Notes: generated from the sequence alone by a model not told the origin. DNA of 64,000 nucleotides from Immundisolibacter sp049322795 (GCA_049322795.1 JBMOQH010000015.1:186001-250000), one strand, 5' to 3'. Positions 8,115 through 16,716 are shown, counted from the stretch's first letter. Made by a program: numbers and translations.

Positions 8115-8534
8115 ATGAAGGACAGCCTCAAACCCGGCCTCGAACACACGTTCGGGTTCACCGTCACCGACGCCAAGACGGTGCCCAACATCTACCCCGA
8201 GGCGGCCGACTTCCAGGCCATGCCGCGGGTGTTCGCCACCGGCTTCATGGTGGCGCTGCTGGAGTGGGCCTGCATCGACGCCATCAAGCCGCACCTGGAC
8301 TGGCCGGCCGAGCAGAGCGTCGGCACGCACATCAACGTGTCGCACCTGGCGGCCACGCCGCCGGGTCTGACCGTGACCGTGCAGGTGCGGCTCGACGAAG
8401 TGGACGGCAAGCGGCTGAAGTTCACCGTCAGCGCCCACGACGGCGTCGACACGATCGCCGAGGGCACGCACGAGCGTTTCGTGATCGACGCCGGGAAGTT
8501 CAACGCCCGCTTGCAGAAGAAGATTCCGGCCTGA
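8115..8534 (+). CDS. Hot-dog thioesterase, fluoroacetyl-CoA thioesterase (FlK)-like
   Basis: A 139-residue hot-dog-fold protein. The catalytic positions known from FlK (Thr42, Glu50, His76) appear here as T42 in FATGFM, E50 in LLEWAC and H77 in GTHINVSHLAATPPG, so a functional acyl-CoA thioesterase is likely. The family protects CoA pools or releases short or unusual acyl groups; a fluorinated substrate is not implied. The ATG at 8115 is chosen, but a TTG at 8100 inside the end of the synthetase gene is possible. Only 4 nt separate the synthetase stop from this start, so the two are probably co-translated and may form a synthesis/hydrolysis pair. Confidence 0.8.
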   Translation: MKDSLKPGLEHTFGFTVTDAKTVPNIYPEAADFQAMPRVFATGFMVALLEWACIDAIKPHLDWPAEQSVGTHINVSHLAATPPGLTVTVQVRLDEVDGKRLKFTVSAHDGVDTIAEGTHERFVIDAGKFNARLQKKIPA

Positions 8535-8615
8535 CGGCAGCGTGGCGGCAGCCGGGTCGCCCGGGCCGGCGAGGGACGACTAGCCGCCGATGACAGATTC
8601 CGCCGCGATAGGTTG

Positions 8616-8640
8616 AAGAAGGGCGGCGACGCCCTTTTCG
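8616..8640 (+). terminator. Probable terminator hairpin before the fatty-acid transporter gene
   Basis: AAGGGCG (8619-8625) pairs with CGCCCTT (8630-8636) around a GCGA loop, followed by two further T residues. It lies in the 128-bp gap between the thioesterase and the transporter. The GNRA-type tetraloop and T-run support a terminator; strength is modest. Confidence 0.55.
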
Positions 8641-8662
8641 GACAGGACACAAGGAGGGGGAG

Positions 8663-10054
8663 ATGGCACTGCTGGACGCCTTCAGCCGGGCCGGCAACGC
8701 CGCCTCGGGCGTGGCCGAACGCTACATCCCGGACGCCTGGGTGGTGTGCATGGTGCTCACCGCCATCGCCCTGGTGCTGGCGGTGGTCGGCGCCGACGCG
8801 GCACCGGTTCAGGCCGTCACCGCCTGGGGCAACGGCATGTGGGGGCTGCTGCAGATCACCATGCAGTTCTCCATCTCGGTGTTCGCCGCCTATGCCTGCG
8901 TCATGTCGCGGCCGGGCTTCTGGCTGTTCGATCGCCTGGCGCGCCTGCCCAATCCGGACAAGCCCGTGCAGGCCGTGCTGCTGCTGGCGGTGACCACCAC
9001 CGTCACCGGTCTGCTCAACTGGGCGCTGTGCTTCGTGGTCAGCGCGCTGCTGATTCCGTTCGTGGCGCGTCGCAATCCCAAGACCGACATCCGCGTCCTG
9101 TGCGCGGCCGCCTTCATGGGCGTGGGCACGGTGACCAACGCCGCGCTGTCGGGCTCGGCGGCGCTGATCATGGCGACCCCCGACAACCCCATGATCAAGC
9201 CGGCGGTCGGCAACCCCATCGTCGAGCGCCTGTACCCGGTCACCGAGACCGTGTTCGCCCACTTCAACCTGCTGCTGCTGGCGCTTCTGTCGGTCATCAG
9301 CATCGGCGCCATCTGCGCCCTGCACCCGCGCGGCAAGACGCCGGTGGTGACGCTGGACCCCGAGCGCCTGGACGCCATCGTGCCGCAGCCGCCGAGTGTC
9401 GAGCCCGAGCGCGCCACGCCGGCCAGCTGGCTAGAAAACCGGCGTTTCTGGTGCTGGCTCGCCGGCGGCATGGTGCTGTTCACGCTCGGCTACAACATGG
9501 TCCATCAGGGCTTCGCCCGCGCCTGGAACATCAACGCCTACAACGCCGTGTTTCTGGGCCTCGCGCTGCTGCTGCACGGCAACCCGCTGTCGTTCGTGCA
9601 GGCGGTGCGCCGCGGGCTCGATTCGGCCTACGGCGTGGTGCTGCAGTTCCCGTTCTACGGCGGCATCTTCGGGCTGATGACCGGCACCGATCTCGGCCAT
9701 TGGCTGAGCGAGCTGTTCGTGCGCTTCTCCAACCAGGAGCTGTTCCCGCTGGTGATCTATGTGTACTCCGGGATCATGGATTTCTTCGTGCCCTCGGCCG
9801 GCTCGAAGTGGATCATCGAGGCGCCCTATGTAATCCCGGCGGCCCGGGAATTGGGCGTTTCGGTCACCACCACGCTGATCGCCTACATGCACGGCGGCTC
9901 GCTGACCAACCTGATCCACCCGTACATGGCCATTCCCATCGTCGCCATCACCGGCGTGCGCTTCGGGCGCTTTGCCGGCTACTCGTTCATGGTCGGCGTG
10001 CCGATCGGCATCATGATGATGATCGCCATGCTGTTCATTCCGCCGAATCTTTGA
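8663..10054 (+). CDS. atoE: Short-chain fatty acid transporter, AtoE family
   Basis: A 463-residue inner-membrane protein with about 12 hydrophobic spans. It resembles AtoE, which imports short-chain fatty acids such as acetoacetate and butyrate. Family-like features include the N-terminal RYIPDAWVVCMVLT stretch, the NGMWGLL segment, the GSAALIMATPDNP loop, and the PSAGSKWIIEAPYV and HGGSLTNLIHPY segments. A strong AAGGAGGGG precedes the ATG. In the context of an acyl-CoA synthetase and a thioesterase, it probably supplies or exports the short acid handled by this block. Substrate is inferred, not shown. Confidence 0.85.
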   Translation: MALLDAFSRAGNAASGVAERYIPDAWVVCMVLTAIALVLAVVGADAAPVQAVTAWGNGMWGLLQITMQFSISVFAAYACVMSRPGFWLFDRLARLPNPDKPVQAVLLLAVTTTVTGLLNWALCFVVSALLIPFVARRNPKTDIRVLCAAAFMGVGTVTNAALSGSAALIMATPDNPMIKPAVGNPIVERLYPVTETVFAHFNLLLLALLSVISIGAICALHPRGKTPVVTLDPERLDAIVPQPPSVEPERATPASWLENRRFWCWLAGGMVLFTLGYNMVHQGFARAWNINAYNAVFLGLALLLHGNPLSFVQAVRRGLDSAYGVVLQFPFYGGIFGLMTGTDLGHWLSELFVRFSNQELFPLVIYVYSGIMDFFVPSAGSKWIIEAPYVIPAARELGVSVTTTLIAYMHGGSLTNLIHPYMAIPIVAITGVRFGRFAGYSFMVGVPIGIMMMIAMLFIPPNL

Positions 10055-10075
10055 CCGGGTGTCGGCACATATCGC

Positions 10076-10325
10076 GTGGGAGGCCCGCCTCGGGCCGAAT
10101 GCGGCGGCGGATCGTTCGCGGCGAGGGCGCCGCTCCCACACCGTCGGGTGTGGGAGGCCCGCCCCGGGCCGAATGCGGTGGCGGGTCGTTCGCGGCGAGG
10201 GCGCCGCTCCCACACCGTCGGTTGTGGGAGGCCCACCCCCGGGCCGAATGCGGTCGTGGCTTGTTCGCGGCGAGGGCGCCGCTCCCACACCGATATGTGT
10301 GGGAGGCCCGCCTCGGGCCGAATGC
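10076..10325. repeat. REP/BIME-like palindromic repeat array, 3 full units of 74-75 bp plus a partial fourth
   Basis: Units begin with GTGGGAGGCCCG at 10076, 10150, 10224 and 10299 (spacing 74, 74, 75 bp). Each unit opens with GTGGGAG, carries a GGCCCG...CGGGCC-type inverted repeat, then TTCGCGGCGAGGGCGCCG, and closes with CTCCCAC, so whole units are flanked by complementary ends and can fold. The TTCGCGGC...GCTCCCAC half resembles REP elements known from Pseudomonas and Xanthomonas relatives. The copies differ by a few substitutions. The array fills most of the 350-bp gap (10055-10404); the rest of the gap holds nothing I can recognise except the next ribosome site. Confidence 0.85.
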
Positions 10326-10404
10326 AACGGCGCTGCCTTGTCACCCGCACGCCGCCCAAGCCCGGTGACCGCGCCGCGCAACCCTTCCTGAGCAGGAGAC
10401 GCCC

Positions 10405-11385
10405 ATGCCACTACCGGTTACCGCCATCGCCCGGGTGGGCGTGCTGACGCGCGATTGCCGCGCCACGGCCGCCGAGTACGCGCGCTTTTTCGGCATCAAC
10501 GACTGGCGCATCGCCGACTGCGCCGGGCGCACCGCCGACGGTCGCGACTACGCGCACCGCCAGGCGGTCGGCTACACCAACGCCGTCGGCTTCGAGCTGA
10601 TCGAGCCGCGGTCGGGTGTGTGGGCCGACGAGCTCGCCCGCTGCGGCGAGGGGCCGAGCCATGTGGTGATCCCGTTATCCGACCGGGCTGCGCTCGACCA
10701 GGCACAGGCCGCCGCCGACCTGGCGAGCATGGCCGAATATGCCGAGCACGGCGGCCAGCGCCGTTTGCTGGACAGCCGCGCCGCGCTGGGTGGCCTGGGT
10801 CTGGTGTTCGCCGATGCCGACGCGCTGATCGCCCCCGGCGAGCCGCTGCACCTGCCCGGCGACGCCATTTTGCCGGTGCAAAAGCTCTACCAGGTGTCGG
10901 TGATGGTGCGCGACCTCGCCGCCGCCAAGGAACGCTTTCGCGCCCTGCTCGGGGTCGAGGCATGGGTCGACATCGGCATCGACAGCGGGCAGATGCCGGG
11001 CTGCGAGTACTACGGCAAGCCGGTGGAGCACACGGCGCGCCTGTCCATCGGCCGCCGTGGCGATGCCTGTTTCGAGCTGGTCGAGCCCCTTACCGGACCC
11101 ACCGTGTACCGCGACGCGCTCGACCGGCGCGGCGAGTGCGTGCACCACATCATGGTTACCCTGGCGCCGCCGGCCGATTTCGAGCGTGCCGCGCAGACCC
11201 TGGCCGGCCGCGGCATCGTGGTCGGCCAGTCGGCCAGCATCCCCGGCCTGATGGCCTTTGCCTATTTCGACGGCGGCCAGCCACTCGCCGGGCTGTTCGT
11301 GGAAGTCATCCAGCCGCTCGCGGATAATTGGCTCGAACTGATGTTCCCGAGTCCGGACATCGCGCGCATCGTGGTCGGGGACTGA
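10405..11385 (+). CDS. Protein with two VOC (glyoxalase/dioxygenase fold) domains
   Basis: A 326-residue protein with two vicinal-oxygen-chelate modules: about residues 1-140 (starting TAIARVGVLTRDCRATAAEY) and about 155-310 (starting LYQVSVMVRDLAAAKERF). In the second module the metal-ligand positions HH in ECVHHIMV and E in GLFVEVIQP are present. In the first, SHVVIPL supplies a candidate His but the C-terminal Glu is not evident, so that half may be structural. VOC proteins include ring-cleavage dioxygenases, isomerases and lyases. The place next to a Rieske oxygenase block favours a catabolic role, but the REP array separates them. A GCAGGAG site precedes the ATG. Confidence 0.75.
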   Translation: MPLPVTAIARVGVLTRDCRATAAEYARFFGINDWRIADCAGRTADGRDYAHRQAVGYTNAVGFELIEPRSGVWADELARCGEGPSHVVIPLSDRAALDQAQAAADLASMAEYAEHGGQRRLLDSRAALGGLGLVFADADALIAPGEPLHLPGDAILPVQKLYQVSVMVRDLAAAKERFRALLGVEAWVDIGIDSGQMPGCEYYGKPVEHTARLSIGRRGDACFELVEPLTGPTVYRDALDRRGECVHHIMVTLAPPADFERAAQTLAGRGIVVGQSASIPGLMAFAYFDGGQPLAGLFVEVIQPLADNWLELMFPSPDIARIVVGD

Positions 11386-11471
11386 AGCCGGCCAGCGGCG
11401 CTCGCGGCCGCGGGGAGGCGGCGACGGTTTCCGGAGTGATGTTGAGCGAGCGCGAACAGGACCAGGGATCA

Positions 11472-12500
11472 ATGCCGGCACCGCCGCGGATCTGGGTCCT
11501 GCAGGCCGAGAAATCGGGCGACAACGCCCAGATGCAGGCGCTGGTCGAAGCGGTCGGCCTGCCGGCGACCGTCAAGCGCCTGCGCATGCGCCGTCGCTGG
11601 CAGCTTGGCAAGCCGCGCATCCGTGCCAGCCTGCGGCATCTCGATCCCGGTGCGAGCGATCCGCTGCTGCCGCCCTGGCCCGATCTGGTGGTGGCGAGCG
11701 GGCGGCGGCTGATGAACGTCGCCCTGTGGCTGCGCGAGCAGTCCGCCGGCACCCGGCTGGTGTTGGTCGGCCGTCCCCACGGTCACGACCGCGCCTTCGA
11801 CCTCATCGTCGCGGCGCCGCAGTTCCAGTTGCCGCCCCGGCCCAACGTGCTCAACCTGAGCCTGCCGCTCATCATCCCGCCCCGGGCGGCCATCGAGCAG
11901 GCCGTGCTCGCCTGGCGGCCGGCCCTGAGCGCGCTGACGCGGCCGCTCACCGCGGTTCTGGTCGGCGGACCGACGCGGCCGTTCCGCTTCGGCCCCGCGC
12001 AGGCGCAGGCGCTGATCGCCGAGACGCTGGCGGCAAGCGGCGGAGCCGGTACGCTTTACCTCAGCACCAGCCGGCGCACGCCGCCGGCCGTCGTCGATGC
12101 CCTGGAGGCGGCGTTGCCGCCGGGCGGACGGCTGTTCCGATGGGCTCCGGAAGCGTCGGACAACCCCTATCTCGCGCTGCTCGGCAGCGCCGACCGCTTC
12201 GTCGCAACCGGCGACAGCGCCTCCATGCTGGTGGAGGTGGCGCGCCTGGGGCGGCCGCTGTCGATCTTCGAATTGCCCGTCGCGCAGGGGCCGCGGCAGC
12301 TCCTGGCGCGGGCGCAGGCCCTCGTGCGGCGTCGCCCGCAGCGCGATCTGACCGCCCTGCACCGCGTGCTGTACCGGCTGGGTCTGGCGCGGCCGCTCGG
12401 TCAAGGGTTCTCGCCGGCGTCCGATGGCGTCGGCCCTTCTTCCGAGCTGGTCGAGATCCGCAGCCGTGTGCGGGCGCTGCTGGGCCTTGGCCCGGCGTGA
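11472..12500 (+). CDS. ELM1-family (DUF1022) protein, probable GT-B-like glycosyltransferase
   Basis: A 342-residue protein of the ELM1/DUF1022 family, named after a plant mitochondrial fission protein but in bacteria found among envelope genes. Family blocks: RIWVLQAEKSGDNAQ at the start, WPDLVVASGRR, LVGRPHGHDRAFDLIV, VLVGGPTRPF, and GDSASMLVEVARLGRP near the end. The last resembles the nucleotide-sugar site of GT-B enzymes. ATG 11472 is used because conserved sequence begins just after; an ATG at 11439 would add 11 residues. A second copy of this domain is fused to a glycosyltransferase at 16751-19051. Function is inferred only. Confidence 0.75.
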   Translation: MPAPPRIWVLQAEKSGDNAQMQALVEAVGLPATVKRLRMRRRWQLGKPRIRASLRHLDPGASDPLLPPWPDLVVASGRRLMNVALWLREQSAGTRLVLVGRPHGHDRAFDLIVAAPQFQLPPRPNVLNLSLPLIIPPRAAIEQAVLAWRPALSALTRPLTAVLVGGPTRPFRFGPAQAQALIAETLAASGGAGTLYLSTSRRTPPAVVDALEAALPPGGRLFRWAPEASDNPYLALLGSADRFVATGDSASMLVEVARLGRPLSIFELPVAQGPRQLLARAQALVRRRPQRDLTALHRVLYRLGLARPLGQGFSPASDGVGPSSELVEIRSRVRALLGLGPA

Positions 12501-12566
12501 CCCCCGCCCAGCCCGCCGAGGGCGCTAGACTGCGCCCCCTTTCGCCGCCCCCGCCCTGGAGCCGAC

Positions 12567-13418
12567 GTGTCGTCGACCCGCACCGATGACCTGCTGCGTG
12601 CCGTCCTGCTGCGCTCCGGACGCCTGCTGCCGGAGGCGCGGCGCAAGCGCTTTGCGCGCCGGGTCCGGGGCTGGCACGAGGCGCGCGGCATTGCGCGTGC
12701 CAACGCCGTGGTGCTGTCGCACGCCAAGAGCGGGCGCACCTGGCTCGCCACCATGCTGGCCGCCTACGAGCGCGCGGCGGGAGCACCCGTCGGCGTGTTC
12801 TTCAGCCACGACAACTACATCCGCGACTGGACCGCCCGCGGCCCCCAGCCCTGGCATGCGGGCAAGCGGCTGGTGTTGCTGGTGCGCGAGCCCGGCGACG
12901 TGTTGGTGTCCTTCCACCAGCACTGGCAGCACCGCATGAAGCCGGGCAAACGCTGGGTGAACGATTACCCGGCGGGGCCGCTGTCGCTGTGGGAATTCAC
13001 CCAGCACCCGCGCACCGGTCTTGCGCAGTTGATTGCCTTCATGAACCGCCTGGCGGCGGAAACCGCCGGCCGCGACGACGTGCTGCGCGTGCGTTACGAG
13101 GACCTGCGCCGCGCGCCGCAGGAAACTCTTGAGCGGCTGATCCACTTCGTGATGGGCAGCGTGGACCCGGCGGCGGTGCGCGCAGCGGTCGAATACGGGT
13201 CGTTCGAGAACATGCAGCGCCTGGAACGGCGCAACGCCGACGATCCGCAGGCCTCCCGTCGCCTCAAGCCGCGCGACGTGAACAACCCGCAGTCGTTCAA
13301 GGTGCGCAGCGGGCGCGTGGGCGGCTACCGTGACGCCTACACGCCGGAGCAGGTCGCCCTGATCGATGCGCAGGTGCGCGCCAGCCTCGATCCAAGCTTC
13401 GGCTACCCGCTGACCTGA
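12567..13418 (+). CDS. Sulfotransferase-domain protein
   Basis: A 283-residue PAPS-dependent sulfotransferase homologue (cytosolic Sulfotransfer_1 type). The 5'-phosphosulfate loop is SHAKSGRTWL (K54, S55, G56, T58, W59). A VREPGDVLVSFHQH strand-helix corresponds to the family's RNPxDxxVS segment, and the C-terminal 3'-phosphate loop is RSGRVGGYRDAYT. GTG start with a GGAG 8-11 nt upstream. A TAGACT hexamer at 12526-12531 could be its -10. It follows the ELM1 gene and faces the acyltransferase gene. A lipid or glycan acceptor is plausible given the neighbourhood; an amine or phenol acceptor cannot be excluded. Confidence 0.8.
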   Translation: MSSTRTDDLLRAVLLRSGRLLPEARRKRFARRVRGWHEARGIARANAVVLSHAKSGRTWLATMLAAYERAAGAPVGVFFSHDNYIRDWTARGPQPWHAGKRLVLLVREPGDVLVSFHQHWQHRMKPGKRWVNDYPAGPLSLWEFTQHPRTGLAQLIAFMNRLAAETAGRDDVLRVRYEDLRRAPQETLERLIHFVMGSVDPAAVRAAVEYGSFENMQRLERRNADDPQASRRLKPRDVNNPQSFKVRSGRVGGYRDAYTPEQVALIDAQVRASLDPSFGYPLT

Positions 13419-13423
13419 CCGTT

Positions 13424-13442
13424 GCGGGCGATCAGCGCCCGC
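13424..13442. terminator. GC hairpin between convergent genes
   Basis: GCGGGCG and CGCCCGC form a perfect 7-bp stem with an ATCAG loop between the sulfotransferase stop (13418) and the acyltransferase stop (13513). There is no T-run on either strand, so it is only a possible bidirectional terminator. Confidence 0.4.
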
Positions 13443-13512
13443 TGGGCACGCCATGGTGCCGTGGACGACCACCGATGCCTGGGTGGCTACGCAGTTGGCG
13501 GGAGATTCGTGC

Positions 13513-15684
13513 TCAGTACGTGAGTGAGCGATCGCGGGCAGCACGGCGCGGAGCCGACCCGGTCAGCGAGGCGATGTTCCCTGCGGGAGACGGTGGCGCT
13601 TCGAATACGCCTTCGAACAATGGTGCCAGCTCGCGCGCCGCACGCCGGGTAAGGTGGTCGGCATCGGTGTACCGGGACACGCCGCGTCGCTCCACGTGGC
13701 AGACCGCGTCGTCGCAGAAGGCCGGCAGCGGATCGACGATCAGGCTGGCATGCCGCGCGGCGGCTGCCTGCAGCAGGTATCGGGCTGAACGCTGGCGCGC
13801 GTCGACATCCGGGCGAGCGGGATTGACGCGTACCTCGATGCCCTGCAGGGCGGCGCGGGCGAGCGCCATTGGCACGTCGTAGCCCGGCTCCGGAACGTCC
13901 ATCACGAGCACTACCCGTCGCCCGGGCGCGGCCAGACGCGCCAGCGTCACGTCCAGCGCCGCGCTCACTTGCGACGATCGGTCTGTGGTCGGCTGCGGCG
14001 CCGCCGGGTCGTAGAACGGACCCTCGTTGCCGATCTCGCCACCCAGCACCTCGCGCGGCCAGCGCGCGATCAGGAATACCACCGGGACCTGCGCGCGCTG
14101 AATGACTGCCAGGGCAGCCGCGTTGTGTTCACGACAGGCCTCGCGCCGGTCCGCCCGCGAGCTGGTGTTGTCGTAATCGAGCAGTGGCGGGCAGCCGCCG
14201 CGTCCGACAAACAGGCCCGACTGGCGGTGTTGTCGCGCGGCAGCGTCAACGGCCGGCGCCATCGCAGCGGCGTGCGAGTCGCCCCACACGACAAAGCCGG
14301 TGGGCGGCCGGCTGTGGTCGCCCATGACGCAGCCCAAGTCCGGGCCGGCAACCGGTTGCCCTGCCGCGAGCGTCTGGTTGTCGGAAAAGCAGTCAACGCT
14401 GAAGAACGGGCTACGGTCGGCCCTCGGCGCCAGTACGTCCTGCACCTGTGCCGGCAGGCGCCCCGGCACGCCGTCGAGGCGCAGGATGACGATGCCGGTC
14501 GCCGCCGCCAGCGCACTCGCGGCGGCGGCTGTCGCAAATACCTTGCGTCGGGAGGCCGGCCACCGTCCCTGGCGCACCGGTTGCTCGACGAAGCGCCACG
14601 ACAGCGCCGCCAGGGCGAAGGAAATCGCAATCGCCAGCGCCGCCTCGGGAGGGGTCAGGGCGTGGCCCAGGCGCTGCTGCAGGAACACGATCACCGGCCA
14701 GTGCCACAGGTACAGCGAATACGAGATCAGCCCGACCAGCGCCAGGGGTCGCCACGACAACGCGCGGCTGGTCGGGTTCGGCGTACCGCCGGCTGCTATC
14801 GCCAAGGCGGCTCCCAGGCACGGCAGCAGCGCCGCGGCGCCGGGGAATGGGGTCTTTTCGGACAGGCCGAACGCCGCCGTGGCGATCAGCGCCAATCCCA
14901 GCAGGGCGCCGCCCGCCGCCAGCCGGGCGTTTGTACAGGCCCGCCTCGGCATCATCGCCAGCAGGCTGCCGATGCCAAGCTCCCATGCACGCGCCGGCAG
15001 CAGGTAGAAGGCGCTGTCCGGAGCGCTTCGCATCCAATGCAGGCTGAGCGCGAACGAGCCCGCTACCAGTGCCGCCAGCACCGGCGAGCGGCGGGCCGGC
15101 GCCAGGCGATACAGCCCGATCAACAGCAGCGGAAAAACCAGATAGAACTGCTCCTCGACCCCAAGCGACCAGGTGTGCAGCAGGGGCTTGAAACGGGCGT
15201 CGGTATCAAAGTAACCGGCTTCGTCCCAGAACCCGATGTTCGAGGCGAACACCGCAGCGAGCGCCATGCTGCGGCCATACAGCGCGAACTCGGGCGGCAT
15301 GAACAGCAGCCCGGCGGCGAGCGTGCTGACCAGCAGCACGGCAAAAAACGCCGGGAACAGGCGGCGCATGCGGCGCTCGTAGAAGCGCCGGAGCGAGAAA
15401 CGCCCTTCGCGCAGCTCGGCGCCGAGCAGACGGGTGATGACAAACCCGGAAATGACGAAAAAAACGTCCACGCCGACAAAACCGCCCGGAACGCCCAGGC
15501 CGGCGTGAAAGAACAGGACGGGCAACACGGCAACGGCCCGCAGGCCATCGATGTCGGGCCGGTAATGGTGCGGCGCGTTCAGGGTTTGTCTGGCGAGATT
15601 TCGAGACGGCGGCGGGACTGGCCGGCCATGGCCGCGGCGGTCGGGCCGGCAGGGTGCGCAGTTTAGCAGTCGCCCATCTGGACC
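13513..15684 (-). CDS. Membrane acyltransferase with C-terminal SGNH domain (OafA/YrhL type)
   Basis: An acyltransferase-3 membrane domain (about 10 spans) opens with YRPDIDGLRAVAVLPVLFFHAG and GFVGVDVFFVISGF. It is followed by a periplasmic SGNH hydrolase-like domain with block I GDSHAAAM and a late DADHLT holding the Asp/His pair. Such proteins O-acetylate O-antigen, peptidoglycan or other glycans: the membrane domain passes acetyl groups across and the SGNH domain transfers them. The start is uncertain. No in-frame ATG/GTG/TTG lies near the conserved N-terminus; GTG 15684 adds about 34 unconserved residues, and a CTG at 15582 would fit the family best. Convergent with the sulfotransferase and divergent from the GT8-like gene. 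Confidence 0.85.
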   Translation of the reverse strand, partial: GPDGRLLNCAPCRPDRRGHGRPVPPPSRNLARQTLNAPHHYRPDIDGLRAVAVLPVLFFHAGLGVPGGFVGVDVFFVISGFVITRLLGAELREGRFSLRRFYERRMRRLFPAFFAVLLVSTLAAGLLFMPPEFALYGRSMALAAVFASNIGFWDEAGYFDTDARFKPLLHTWSLGVEEQFYLVFPLLLIGLYRLAPARRSPVLAALVAGSFALSLHWMRSAPDSAFYLLPARAWELGIGSLLAMMPRRACTNARLAAGGALLGLALIATAAFGLSEKTPFPGAAALLPCLGAALAIAAGGTPNPTSRALSWRPLALVGLISYSLYLWHWPVIVFLQQRLGHALTPPEAALAIAISFALAALSWRFVEQPVRQGRWPASRRKVFATAAAASALAAATGIVILRLDGVPGRLPAQVQDVLAPRADRSPFFSVDCFSDNQTLAAGQPVAGPDLGCVMGDHSRPPTGFVVWGDSHAAAMAPAVDAAARQHRQSGLFVGRGGCPPLLDYDNTSSRADRREACREHNAAALAVIQRAQVPVVFLIARWPREVLGGEIGNEGPFYDPAAPQPTTDRSSQVSAALDVTLARLAAPGRRVVLVMDVPEPGYDVPMALARAALQGIEVRVNPARPDVDARQRSARYLLQAAAARHASLIVDPLPAFCDDAVCHVERRGVSRYTDADHLTRRAARELAPLFEGVFEAPPSPAGNIASLTGSAPRRAARDRSLTY

Positions 15685-15825
15685 CACGCCGCGCTGACAT
15701 GTTCCTACCGCGTCGGCCGCCGCGCCTGACCGCTGCCAATTGGCGGCACTCCCCGGCGCGAGTACCCTTCCAGCCGGCAAGGCGCGCCGGCCCAATGCGC
15801 GCCAGTACGGTTTGCGGAGACGAAC

Positions 15826-16716
15826 GTGGACGGCACCGTTTTCATTCACACCAACGACAAGCAGATCATCGGTGCCATCGTTGCGGCCCATGCGATGAGG
15901 CGCAATTCACGTCGGGCGGATGCCTTCGAGGTGCGCATCATCAAGGCCGACGACCATCCCTTTCTGGCGGCCCATGAGGGCAAGTCGTTTCTGCGCGATG
16001 GCGCGACGCGCGTCTGGCGCAACGATGATTTGCAGTCGTTCACGCCGCTGCGTTTCCTGCCGCCGCAGCTGATGGGCTATCAGGGGCGCGCCGTGGTGGT
16101 GGACCCGGACGTGTTCGCGGTGGGCGACGTGCACGCGCTGCTGACGCGCGACATGCAGGGCAAGGCCATCCTGTGCCGCGCCCGCGACGGCGCCAAGCAG
16201 TACGCATCCAGCGTGATGCTGCTCGACTGCGCCAAACTCACGCACTGGCGCTGCGAGGCGCAGTTCGAGGAACTGTTCGCCATGCGGCGCGATTACATGG
16301 ACTGGATCTCGCTGCGCTGCGAAGACCCGGCCAGCATCGGCCTGCTGGAGCCCGAGTGGAATGATTTCGACCGGCTCTCGCCGGCCACGCAGATGCTGCA
16401 CACCACCAAGCGCCGCACGCAGCCGTGGAAGACCGGGCTGCCGGTGGACTTCACGCCCTCGGCGCGGCACCTCGATCGCTCCCTCGGTGGCCGGTTGCGC
16501 AGCATGGTGCGCCGCATCAAGGGCAAGCAGGCGCCGCGGGCGACCTACGAACCGCACCCGCAACCCGCCGTCGAGGCCTATTTCTTTCAGTTGCTCGGCG
16601 AGTGTCTCGATCTTGGGCTGGTGACCGAGGCCGTGCTGCGCGACGAGATGGCGCGCGATCACGTGCGTCACGATGCCTTCGAGGTGCTGGCCCGGGTGCG
16701 CCGGCAGGCTGCCTGA
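15826..16716 (+). CDS. GT8-like glycosyltransferase
   Basis: A 296-residue protein with a GT-A, family-8-like layout: the N-terminal strand VFIHTNDKQIIGAIVAAHAM, the PLRFLPPQLMGYQGRAVVVDPDVF segment with a D93-x-D95 metal/nucleotide-sugar motif, and SSVMLLDC downstream. The C-terminal third is basic (RRIKGKQ), which may bring it to the membrane. GTG start at 15826 with a GCGGAG site at 15814. It shares fold and style with the N-terminal module of the fusion protein encoded convergently from 19051. Probable sugar transfer to a lipid or surface glycan; donor and acceptor unknown. Confidence 0.7.
   Translation: MDGTVFIHTNDKQIIGAIVAAHAMRRNSRRADAFEVRIIKADDHPFLAAHEGKSFLRDGATRVWRNDDLQSFTPLRFLPPQLMGYQGRAVVVDPDVFAVGDVHALLTRDMQGKAILCRARDGAKQYASSVMLLDCAKLTHWRCEAQFEELFAMRRDYMDWISLRCEDPASIGLLEPEWNDFDRLSPATQMLHTTKRRTQPWKTGLPVDFTPSARHLDRSLGGRLRSMVRRIKGKQAPRATYEPHPQPAVEAYFFQLLGECLDLGLVTEAVLRDEMARDHVRHDAFEVLARVRRQAA

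Noticed and set aside
10076..10325. CRISPR array
   Set aside because: The spacing is regular but the entire 74-bp unit is repeated; there are no unique spacers and no cas genes.
10076..10447. Open frames of 110-126 codons across the REP array rich in Arg, Gly and Pro
   Set aside because: They translate the repeat itself in several frames (RRGRRSHT-type repeats), a familiar artefact of REP DNA, and they run into the real VOC gene.
11439..11471. Upstream ATG start for the ELM1 gene
   Set aside because: The added residues are unlike the family start; kept as an alternative only.
13969..15666. 565-codon plus-strand frame opposite the acyltransferase gene
   Set aside because: Arg/Gln-rich shadow; the minus strand encodes clear acyltransferase-3 and SGNH motifs.
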